In this document: piece by piece, positions 1 through 6,373 of the stretch | Numbering within the stretch: position 1 is the stretch's first letter | How the letters are laid out: each line of letters starts with the position of its first letter | Assembly (NCBI GenBank): GCA_031258265.1 | Contig: JAIRNB010000391.1 | Coordinates: 1-11,339 of the forward strand | DNA from: Treponema sp. | GTDB lineage: Bacteria; Spirochaetota; Spirochaetia; Treponematales; Breznakiellaceae | Length of the DNA stretch: 11,339 nucleotides | Reading direction: 5' to 3' | The notes under the pieces: generated by a model | Seen by the model: the letters and a program-made list of their open reading frames with translations, nothing else | The model's database searches: none | What the model was told of the DNA's origin: nothing | Program-made: the position numbers and the translations under genes

Positions 1-309
1 TCCTGCGCCATCAATTTTGCCGCGATTCAGGCCGAAATGCCCGACTTAAGCGGTAAAGCGGATGGAACATACCGGGGTGAATACGATCTGCCCAAGACGC
101 CGGTAAAGGTTATGCTGGATGTGCATACGGAAAATGCCCGAATTACCGCCATAGAGATAGTAAAACACCAGTGTTCGCCTATAGGAAAAAAAGCGGAAAA
201 AATAACGGATTCCATCATTGAACAGCAGAGCCTGCAAGTCGACGCCATTTCCGGGGCAACCGGAAGCAGTAAAGCGATATTAAAAGCCGTGGAGGCCGCG
301 CTAAAGTAG
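1..309 (+). CDS. FMN-binding domain protein, 3' part (5' end outside window)
   Basis: An open frame enters at base 1 and ends at TAG 307-309, giving 102 visible residues. The C-terminal half matches the FMN_bind domain of RnfG/NqrC-type and extracytoplasmic flavoproteins. The motif D-A-I-S-G-A-T-G-S-S (codons from 241) holds the Thr at 259-261, which in this family is the residue that ApbE-type transferases link covalently to FMN. The stretch before it (PVKVMLDVHTENARITAIEIV, with one Cys in KHQCSP) is typical of the small stand-alone domain. The frame begins Ser-Cys-Ala, so the missing N-terminus could be a lipoprotein signal or membrane anchor; this cannot be decided here. An internal ATG at 37 is possible but has no good ribosome site and would cut off in-frame residues. 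Its likely role is electron transfer at the membrane. It runs towards the tRNA gene and looks unrelated to the peptide locus. Confidence 0.8.
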   Translation, partial: SCAINFAAIQAEMPDLSGKADGTYRGEYDLPKTPVKVMLDVHTENARITAIEIVKHQCSPIGKKAEKITDSIIEQQSLQVDAISGATGSSKAILKAVEAALK

Positions 310-351
310 GAACGGCTGCGAATTGACGGCCCTCATCCTGTTGTGGGGTTA

Positions 352-425
352 TGGGCGCACCCGGATTCGAACCAGGGACATCCTGCGTGTAAAGCAGGCA
401 CTCTAACCAACTGAGTTATGCACCC
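352..425 (-). tRNA. tRNA-Val (anticodon UAC)
   Basis: The minus strand folds as a standard 74-nt cloverleaf. The acceptor stem GGGTGCA pairs with TGCGCCC (one T-G wobble) and is followed by discriminator A. The D arm contains the usual AGTTGGTTAGAG. The anticodon stem CCTGC/GCAGG encloses loop TTTACAC, giving anticodon TAC at 391-389, which reads GTA valine codons. The T arm CCTGG/CCGGG encloses TTCGAAT. The 3' CCA is not encoded, since TAA follows the discriminator, so CCA must be added after transcription. No hairpin-plus-T-run terminator is visible downstream (310-351). Confidence 0.95.
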
Positions 426-435
426 GTTCCCCTAA

Positions 436-464
436 ATTATCAGAAGTCGGCGTTCCCTGTCAAT
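436..464 (-). promoter_or_regulatory. Strong sigma70-type promoter of tRNA-Val
   Basis: On the minus strand TTGACA (464-459, perfect -35) is followed after exactly 17 bp by GATAAT (441-436, 5 of 6 matches to TATAAT). Transcription would start about 7 nt further, near 429, only a few bases before the mature tRNA 5' end at 425. That leaves a very short leader for RNase P. The position and near-consensus form make this the most convincing promoter in the window. Confidence 0.8.
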
Positions 465-500
465 GCCTGACCCGGCTTAAACGCCCGTCCCCGCCTTGCC

Positions 501-1322
501 TCAGCTTAGGCCCTTAAGATACTCGATGCTGTCCCGGGCGCACTCCAGCGGGGTCTTGCCCGGGGTGGGAAGATCCTGTTCAACCACCACCCATGAAGCC
601 CCCGCTTCCCCGGCGGCCTTGAGGATGGAAGGAATATCCTGTATGCCGTATCCAACGGCGCGGAATTCAAAGCCCCCCTTGGCGCCGGGAGCCGCCCGTC
701 TGGTCTGGTCGATGAGTTTGTACTTGTTTTCCGGGGTAAGCCCCTCGGGAAGATAAAAGTCCTTGAGGTGAACTACCGGGGAACGGTTCCGGTACTTACG
801 GATATATTCGCCGGGGTTTACCCCTCCAATATTGGCCCAACAGGTGTCGATTTCGGTCTGCAAAAGATCCGCGGGGATAGAATCGTAAAGATCGTCGAGA
901 ACGTATTTTCCTCGGTACTGTTGAAATTCAAATTCGTGGTTATGGTACAACAAAATCGCCCCCAGTTTTTTTGCGATCTCCCCGAGCTTGGCAATTTCTT
1001 TTTTAACCCCTTCGTAGTTTGGGCTGGTAGAACGATCCTCCTCGTTCAGGTAGGGGATGACGATATACCTGCAGCCAATCTCGATATAGCCGCCCATCAC
1101 TTTTTCCGGGTCCCCCAGCATATCCCGATAGGGTACATGGGCGGATATAGCGGTTAAACCGGCCTTAAGAAGCCCCGCCTTGAACTCTCCGGGGGATTTA
1201 CCGTACAAACCGGCCAATTCCACATACCGATACCCCAGATCGGCTATTTTTTGCAGAGTCTCCCCAAAGTCCAGGGCTAACTCATCCCGCACATTATACA
1301 ACTGTAACATAATTGGCAGCAT
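501..1322 (-). CDS. Sugar phosphate isomerase/epimerase-like TIM-barrel protein
   Basis: This 273-residue protein belongs to the xylose-isomerase-like TIM-barrel (AP endonuclease 2) superfamily, whose members isomerise, epimerise or dehydrate sugars and related polyols using a divalent metal. Visible family motifs, in order, are S-A-H62-V-P, Y-H127-N-H129-E-F, Q-T-E157-I-D159-T-C-W, V-H185-L-K-D188, F-E219-F-R-A-V-G-Y-G and V-V-V-E248-Q-D. Together these give the usual acidic and His metal and substrate ligands. No signal peptide is seen, so it should be cytoplasmic. The start at 1322 is set by AAGGAGG (1333-1327) four bases upstream; a second Met at codon 5 has no such site. It lies downstream of the peptide operon on the same strand but after a 142-nt gap with its own candidate promoter and an inverted repeat. 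It may therefore be controlled separately. The substrate cannot be named from sequence. Confidence 0.88.
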   Translation of the reverse strand: MLPIMLQLYNVRDELALDFGETLQKIADLGYRYVELAGLYGKSPGEFKAGLLKAGLTAISAHVPYRDMLGDPEKVMGGYIEIGCRYIVIPYLNEEDRSTSPNYEGVKKEIAKLGEIAKKLGAILLYHNHEFEFQQYRGKYVLDDLYDSIPADLLQTEIDTCWANIGGVNPGEYIRKYRNRSPVVHLKDFYLPEGLTPENKYKLIDQTRRAAPGAKGGFEFRAVGYGIQDIPSILKAAGEAGASWVVVEQDLPTPGKTPLECARDSIEYLKGLS

Positions 1323-1344
1323 TTTTCCTCCTTAAACCAATCCG

Positions 1345-1377
1345 GAAACGGTTGCAATTTCAAAATTCAACCGTTTC
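1345..1377. promoter_or_regulatory. Long inverted repeat upstream of the isomerase gene (operator or 5' UTR hairpin)
   Basis: GAAACGGTTG (1345-1354) and CAACCGTTTC (1368-1377) are perfect 10-bp inverted arms around a 13-nt spacer. Inside the spacer, AATTT (1356-1360) and AAATT (1363-1367) are also complementary. The whole can therefore form about 15 bp of stem with one bulged base. It lies between the candidate -10 (1389-1384) and the ribosome site (1333-1327). No T-run follows on either strand, so it does not look like an intrinsic terminator. It could be a repressor site covering the start of transcription, or an RNA hairpin at the 5' end of the mRNA. Confidence 0.6.
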
Positions 1378-1383
1378 GTTGGC

Positions 1384-1412
1384 AGTATACTCAATTTTTT
1401 ATTATTACTAAA
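1384..1412 (-). promoter_or_regulatory. Candidate promoter of the isomerase gene
   Basis: On the minus strand TATACT (1389-1384, 5 of 6 matches to TATAAT) lies in an AT-rich stretch. With a 17-bp spacer the -35 would be TTTAGT (1412-1407), a weak match. The predicted start falls near 1377, at the edge of the inverted repeat 1345-1377. A weak -35 with a good -10 fits a regulated promoter, but the call rests on one good hexamer. Confidence 0.4.
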
Positions 1413-1464
1413 GGGCCCGCGTTGCTACCGTGTACGGCCGGGGAGCAGAAATTATGGAGCGAGC

Positions 1465-2409
1465 CTAACCTTGAAGCGCGGCATACACATAAGCGGCGGC
1501 GGCGATATCTTCCGCGGCAAGTCCCAGGGCCTCAAAGATGGTGATGTCCCCCTCGGCGATCCGTCCCGGCATCCGCCCCAGGGCAAGGCCGCCGATGGTT
1601 CCCCGCAGGTGATCCTCCCCGAATAGGCCTTCACCCAGGGGTATCAGGAAATCCCCCGCCTCCCGGAGTACCGACTCCCGGGAATCGCCGTATACCCGGG
1701 CCTGGGCGACTAAGGCCGAGGGCAGTTCCCGGTCCGCCGGCCGGCAGGCCCCGACGGCGTTAATGTGGGCGCCCGCTTCAACCCAGGGGGCCTCCAGGAT
1801 CGGCGTTTGGGAAGGGGTGAGGGTGCAGATAATGTCGGCGCCCTCCAGGGCTTCCCGTGGACCGGGCCGGGCCTCAATCCGCAGCCCCGTTTCAACGGCC
1901 AGGGACCGGGCAAACGCCTCGCTCCGGGAAGGGTCGATGTCCCAAACCGTCACCAGCGCAAGGGCCCGGACGTGGCGGATAGCCCGTAAATGGGAATGGG
2001 CCTGCTCGCCGCAGCCCAAAAGCGCCAGGCGGCTCGCGTTTTTCTTTGCCAGCAGGTCCGTGGCCGCGGCGCTGACCGCCCCGGTCCGGATCCGGGTGAT
2101 GGCGGACGCATCAAGCAGGGCCAGGGGGCTGCCGTGGCGTCCCTCAAAAAGCAGCACAAAACCCTGGTGAGAAGGGCAGCCGGTACCCTGGTTCCCATGA
2201 AACACCGTCAGTACCTTGGCGCCGAAACAATCCTCATCCAGATAGGCGGGCATAAAGGCAAAGATACCGCCGCCGGGTAATTGATGGGGAGTACGCAGAA
2301 ACTGGATACCCCGGCCCTCTTCCAGGGCGATCAGGGTCTTCTTCATCACTTCGATACAGCTTTTTTCGTCCAGGAGCCGGGTAATTTCGGCGCCGTCAAT
2401 TATCCGCAT
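1465..2409 (-). CDS. Ornithine cyclodeaminase/mu-crystallin family protein, probable ketimine or imino-acid reductase
   Basis: This 314-residue protein has the family's usual length. Seen in sequence: substrate-side K65 (GAKVLTVFHGN), R108-T-G-A, a Rossmann dinucleotide loop L-G-C-G-E-Q-A (131-137) with an acidic residue after the next strand (VWD157), and A-V-G-A-C-R-P (218-224). In ornithine cyclodeaminases and the related alanine dehydrogenase the last motif is usually G-A/G-D-x-P-G-K, with a catalytic Asp. Here that position is Cys222, and the GACRP...REL form resembles mu-crystallin, a ketimine reductase. I therefore infer an NAD(P)H-dependent reductase of a cyclic imine such as pyrroline-2-carboxylate rather than a deaminase, with moderate confidence. 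The start at 2409 is chosen for AAGGAGG (2422-2416) six bases upstream and for the family-like N-terminus MRIID. The frame stays open upstream to 2550 but only inside dppF. It overlaps dppF by 14 nt, so the two are probably translationally coupled. Confidence 0.88.
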   Translation of the reverse strand: MRIIDGAEITRLLDEKSCIEVMKKTLIALEEGRGIQFLRTPHQLPGGGIFAFMPAYLDEDCFGAKVLTVFHGNQGTGCPSHQGFVLLFEGRHGSPLALLDASAITRIRTGAVSAAATDLLAKKNASRLALLGCGEQAHSHLRAIRHVRALALVTVWDIDPSRSEAFARSLAVETGLRIEARPGPREALEGADIICTLTPSQTPILEAPWVEAGAHINAVGACRPADRELPSALVAQARVYGDSRESVLREAGDFLIPLGEGLFGEDHLRGTIGGLALGRMPGRIAEGDITIFEALGLAAEDIAAAAYVYAALQG

Positions 2410-3442
2410 CTGCGGCCTCCTTGGAAGTAGTGCCGGCGGATATGTCCGCCGGAGGGCCGGCCAGTTCCCGCCAGCGGAGGCAGGCGACCTGATGCCCCGC
2501 CGCCGCTGTTTCCGGCGGCGGATCGGATTCGCCGCAGCCTGGTTCGGCAAAGGCGCAGCGTTTGGCGAACCGGCAGCCCCTTTGAGGGTTTACGGGGGAG
2601 CTAATTTCCCCGCGGAGTAAAATACGTTTTTGTCCGGCATGGATATTCGCCACCGGAATCGCCGAAATGAGCGCCCGGGTATAGGGGTGCAGGGGCCGGG
2701 CGAAAAGTTCCCGCGAGGGGGCCATCTCGACGATCTGCCCCAGGTACATTACGGCGATGCGGTTGGAAAGGTGTTTGACCACCGCCAGATTATGGGTGAT
2801 AAACATATAGGTAAGCCCCATGTCTTCCTGCCGATCCTGCAGCAGGTTTAAGATCTGGGCCTGCACGGAGACATCCAGGGCGGAGACGGGTTCGTCACAG
2901 ACGATAAATTCCGGTTCCAGCGACAGAGCCCGGGCGATAACGATCCGTTGGCGGCGTCCGCCGTCAAGTTCATGGGGATAGGTATTGATCAGCCGGCGGG
3001 ATAAGCCCACCATTTCCATCAACCGTAGGACCCGCCCTTCCGCGGCGTTGTTGTTTTTGTAGAGGCCATTCAACACCAGGGGATGGGCAATGGCCTCAAA
3101 TACGGTCATCCGGGGATTCAGGGATGAAAAGGGATCCTGGAATATGATCTGCATCCGGCGGCGCAGGGGCTTGATCTGTTTTTTTGAATACCCCGTAATA
3201 GTTTCGCCCCCAAAGATAATATCACCCCCCGTAGGCTGGTGCAGGAGCATAATGGTCCGGCCCACGGTGGTTTTGCCGCAGCCACTTTCCCCCACAATGC
3301 CCAGGGTTTCGCCCCGGGGAATGGAAAAACTCAGGTCATCCACGGCGTGCAATTTTCCCAGGGGGGTATCAAAATACTTTTTAAGACGCCGTACCTCCAA
3401 CAGGGACGCCTGGGACGGGGGGGCTTTTCCGGAGCTTTCCAT
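2396..3442 (-). CDS. dppF: Peptide ABC transporter ATPase, DppF/OppF type
   Basis: One of the two nucleotide-binding subunits that power peptide import at the inner face of the membrane (348 residues). Walker A is G-E-S-G-C-G-K-T (51-58), the Q-loop is Q102 in IIFQDPFSSLNP, Walker B is FIVCDE (179-184) and the H-loop is H217 in ITHNL. The ABC signature reads L-D-G-G-R-R-Q-R (159-166) instead of the common L/F-S-G-G-Q-R-Q-R, so the signature Ser is Asp. I recall this variant in other peptide transporter ATPases, so it is probably functional. The C-terminal oligo/dipeptide extension has HPYT (252-255) and four Cys (290, 296, 303, 321), spaced as in DppD here. Its ATG overlaps the dppD stop by one base (TAATG), with GGGAGG just upstream, so the ATPases are coupled. 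The last 14 nt overlap the reductase gene. Confidence 0.95.
   Translation of the reverse strand: MESSGKAPPSQASLLEVRRLKKYFDTPLGKLHAVDDLSFSIPRGETLGIVGESGCGKTTVGRTIMLLHQPTGGDIIFGGETITGYSKKQIKPLRRRMQIIFQDPFSSLNPRMTVFEAIAHPLVLNGLYKNNNAAEGRVLRLMEMVGLSRRLINTYPHELDGGRRQRIVIARALSLEPEFIVCDEPVSALDVSVQAQILNLLQDRQEDMGLTYMFITHNLAVVKHLSNRIAVMYLGQIVEMAPSRELFARPLHPYTRALISAIPVANIHAGQKRILLRGEISSPVNPQRGCRFAKRCAFAEPGCGESDPPPETAAAGHQVACLRWRELAGPPADISAGTTSKEAADADN
2416..2422 (-). promoter_or_regulatory. Ribosome site that fixes the reductase start
   Basis: AAGGAGG on the minus strand lies within the last codons of dppF, six bases before the ATG at 2409-2407. It decides against the longer frame beginning near 2550, whose extra residues are Arg/Pro-rich and unlike the family. 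Confidence 0.8.
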
Positions 3443-4458
3443 TAATTACCTCCCGGGGGATCGGAAACACCGGTCTTTACCGGGAACAAGCAGCGGACCC
3501 GGTGTCCCGCGCCGGTGTCCGGTTCCGGCGGTTTTTTTTCGCCGCAGCGTTCCACGGCGAAGCGGCAGCGCTCGGCAAAAACGCAGCCCCGGGGCAAATT
3601 AAAGGGGTCGGGCATCAGCCCCTCTATGGGGGTCAGCCGCCGCAGTTCCCGGCTAATGTCCGGGATGGAACCAAAGAGGCCCAGGGTATAGGGATGGGCG
3701 GGGCTGTCGAAAATCTGTTCCAGGGCGCCATATTCGACTATTTCTCCGGCGTACATGATGGCCACCTTGTCGCAGGTATGGGCCACTACCCCCAGATCAT
3801 GGGTAATTAAAAGCATGGCGGTATTTATTTCGGCCTTGAGCTTGTTGATCATCTCCAGCACCTGGGCCTGAATGGTTACGTCCAGGGCGGTGGTGGGCTC
3901 GTCGGCGATCAGTAGCTTTGGCCGGCAGGAAAGGGCGATGGCAATAACCACCCGCTGTTTCATGCCCCCGGAAAACTGATGGGGGTATTCATGGAGCCGC
4001 GCTGCGGGAATGCCCACCAGTTCCAGCATTTCCCCGGCCAATTCCATTGCCCGGCCCGGGGATATATCCTGATGGACCCGGATAACCTCGCTTATCTGAT
4101 CTCCCACGGTCAGTACCGGATTAAGGGCGGTCATGGGGTCCTGGAATATCATGGACAGCTCATTCCCCCGTTTTTTCCGCAGTTCCTCATCGTTTAGGGA
4201 ACCCATATCCTGGCCGTCAAAAAAGATACTCCCCCCCTCAAAACGGCCCACCTGGTCCGGCAGCAGCCGCATAATTCCCAGGGCGGTGGTGGTTTTTCCC
4301 GCCCCGGTTTCGCCCACCAGCCCCAGGGTTTCCCCCGGGGCGACGGAAAGACTTACCCCGTTCACCGCATTGACGATCCCGTTATCGGTGTGGTAACGGA
4401 TCCGAAGGTCCCTGATTTCCAAAATATTTTGACCGGAGGTCTGACCGGAGGTCTTCAT
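3442..4458 (-). CDS. dppD: Peptide ABC transporter ATPase, DppD/OppD type
   Basis: Partner nucleotide-binding subunit to DppF (338 residues). Walker A is G-E-T-G-A-G-K-T (49-56), the Q-loop is Q106 in IFQDPMTALNP, the signature is F-S-G-G-M-K-Q-R (162-169), Walker B is LLIADE (182-187) and the H-loop is H220 in LITHDL. Unlike DppF it keeps the canonical signature Ser. The C-terminal extension has HPYT (255-258) and Cys 292, 298, 305 and 323 (C-x5-C-x6-C-x17-C). In some DppD proteins such Cys ligate a [4Fe-4S] cluster; that is family knowledge, not shown here. The N-terminus carries a 12-nt tandem duplication giving TSGQTSGQ. The start at 4458 follows a modest AAGGCGG (4470-4464), weaker than most sites in the operon, 10 nt after the dppC stop. 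Specificity (dipeptide, oligopeptide, glutathione-like) cannot be told from the ATPase. Confidence 0.95.
   Translation of the reverse strand: MKTSGQTSGQNILEIRDLRIRYHTDNGIVNAVNGVSLSVAPGETLGLVGETGAGKTTTALGIMRLLPDQVGRFEGGSIFFDGQDMGSLNDEELRKKRGNELSMIFQDPMTALNPVLTVGDQISEVIRVHQDISPGRAMELAGEMLELVGIPAARLHEYPHQFSGGMKQRVVIAIALSCRPKLLIADEPTTALDVTIQAQVLEMINKLKAEINTAMLLITHDLGVVAHTCDKVAIMYAGEIVEYGALEQIFDSPAHPYTLGLFGSIPDISRELRRLTPIEGLMPDPFNLPRGCVFAERCRFAVERCGEKKPPEPDTGAGHRVRCLFPVKTGVSDPPGGN
4431..4454. repeat. 12-bp perfect tandem duplication in dppD N-terminus
   Basis: GACCGGAGGTCT occurs twice in a row (4431-4442 and 4443-4454). It is in frame and encodes the repeated Thr-Ser-Gly-Gln at residues 3-10 of DppD, just before the conserved ABC domain begins. 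It looks like a small slippage duplication without functional effect. Confidence 0.9.
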
Positions 4459-4468
4459 CTTTTCCGCC

Positions 4469-5362
4469 TTACCGTTTCATCTTCGGGTCCAAGGCGTCCC
4501 GCAGTCCGTCGCCCACCAGGTTAAGGGCGATGATGGTTACCACGATCATCAACCCCGGAAACACCGTTATGTTCCACGCATCCCGGATATAGGTCTGGCC
4601 GGTGCTGAGGATGGCCCCCCATTCCGGAGCCGGCGGCGGCACCCCAAGGCCGAGGTAACTTAAAGAGCTGACCGTCATGATACAACCCGCCACATCCAAG
4701 GCCACCTGGACAATAATGGGGGACATAATATTGGGGATAATATATTTCAGCACGATGATCAGATCGTTGGCCCCCAGGGCCCGGGCAGCCTCGACATATT
4801 CCTGTTCCTTAACGCTCATCACCTGGGCCCGGACCACCCGGGAAAGGCTCGGGATGCCGGAAATGGCAATCGCCATGATAAGCACAAAACTGCCCGTCCC
4901 GAAGGCGGTGACCATGGCGATGGACAAAAGCAGGCTGGGGATGGCCATAAACACGTCCATCACCCGCATAATGCCGTTATCGATCCTTCCGCCGTAATAA
5001 CCGCTGACGGCGCCGAAGAGCATCCCCAGGACCAGGGCGGCCAGTTCCGCCAAAAATCCGATGGAAAGGGATATCCGCGCCCCGTAAATGATCCGGGCAA
5101 AAAGATCCCGTCCCAGCTCATCGGTCCCAAATATATGCTCCGCGCTGGGCCCTGCCAGGCGGTTTGCCATATCGATTCGGACAACCACCGTCTCGTAATC
5201 GGCAAAAAAATTCGCAAAGAGGGCGAAAAAGATGATTATTCCCATAATAACCATCCCCACAATGGAGGAGCGGTTACGGCGCATCCTGACCCAGGCTTCC
5301 CGCCAGAGGCCCTTTTTCCGGCTCAGCGCCAGGGTCCCCGGAGCCCTTGTTTCGTTGTTCAA
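4469..5362 (-). CDS. dppC: Peptide ABC transporter permease, DppC/OppC type
   Basis: Inner-membrane permease of 297 residues. The N-terminal segment LWREAWVRMRRNRSSIVG precedes the first membrane helix (about 35-53). It is followed by the DppC/OppC hallmark H-I-F-G-T-D-E-L-G-R-D-L-F-A-R (77-91). Further hydrophobic helices lie at roughly 100-122, 143-170, 212-240 and 266-286. The EAA loop that contacts the ATPases is E-Y-V-E-A-A-R-A-L-G (188-197). The start is TTG (5362-5360), chosen because AAGGAGG (5376-5370) lies seven bases upstream and no ATG is suitably placed. It begins 13 nt after dppB and ends 10 nt before dppD. The permease pairs with DppB to form the membrane channel. Confidence 0.95.
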   Translation of the reverse strand: MNNETRAPGTLALSRKKGLWREAWVRMRRNRSSIVGMVIMGIIIFFALFANFFADYETVVVRIDMANRLAGPSAEHIFGTDELGRDLFARIIYGARISLSIGFLAELAALVLGMLFGAVSGYYGGRIDNGIMRVMDVFMAIPSLLLSIAMVTAFGTGSFVLIMAIAISGIPSLSRVVRAQVMSVKEQEYVEAARALGANDLIIVLKYIIPNIMSPIIVQVALDVAGCIMTVSSLSYLGLGVPPPAPEWGAILSTGQTYIRDAWNITVFPGLMIVVTIIALNLVGDGLRDALDPKMKR

Positions 5363-5369
5363 CCTGCCG

Positions 5370-5375
5370 CCTCCT

Positions 5376-5376
<1 letters not shown>
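5370..5376 (-). promoter_or_regulatory. Strong ribosome site for the TTG start of dppC
   Basis: AAGGAGG at seven-base spacing from TTG (5362-5360); its first base is also part of the dppB stop codon (TGA, 5378-5376). The strong site compensates for the weak TTG start and links dppC translation to the end of dppB. Confidence 0.75.
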
Positions 5377-6323
<947 letters not shown>

Positions 6324-6346
6324 TTCCGCCTCCCTTGTCCTTTACC

Positions 6347-6372
6347 GGCCCCGGCGCTTAAAGCCCGGAGCC
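6347..6372 (-). promoter_or_regulatory. Intercistronic RNA stem-loop between the binding-protein gene and dppB
   Basis: On the minus strand GGCTCCGG (6372-6365) pairs with CCGGGGCC (6354-6347) over 8 bp including one T-G. Inside it, GCTT (6364-6361) pairs with AAGC (6359-6356) around a single base, with one bulge at 6355. The hairpin begins one base after the TAA stop of the binding-protein gene. No T-run follows (GGTAAAGG), so it is not a standard terminator. In other ABC operons such hairpins protect the 3' end of the upstream message or limit read-through, giving more binding protein than permease. That role here is an inference. Confidence 0.7.
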
Positions 6373-6373
6373 T

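Noticed and set aside
352..425. tRNA-Val 3' end as an integration site for a mobile island
   Set aside because: No integrase gene, no repeated copy of the tRNA 3' end and no other mobile-element sign is visible in the window.
1345..1377. Inverted repeat as an intrinsic terminator of the dpp operon
   Set aside because: No T-run follows the hairpin on either strand, and it lies close to the ribosome site of the next gene. An operator or leader hairpin fits better.
1465..2550. Longer form of the reductase gene with 47 extra N-terminal residues
   Set aside because: The extra part is Arg/Pro-rich, lies wholly inside dppF and lacks a ribosome site. ATG 2409 has AAGGAGG at six bases and gives the family's normal length.
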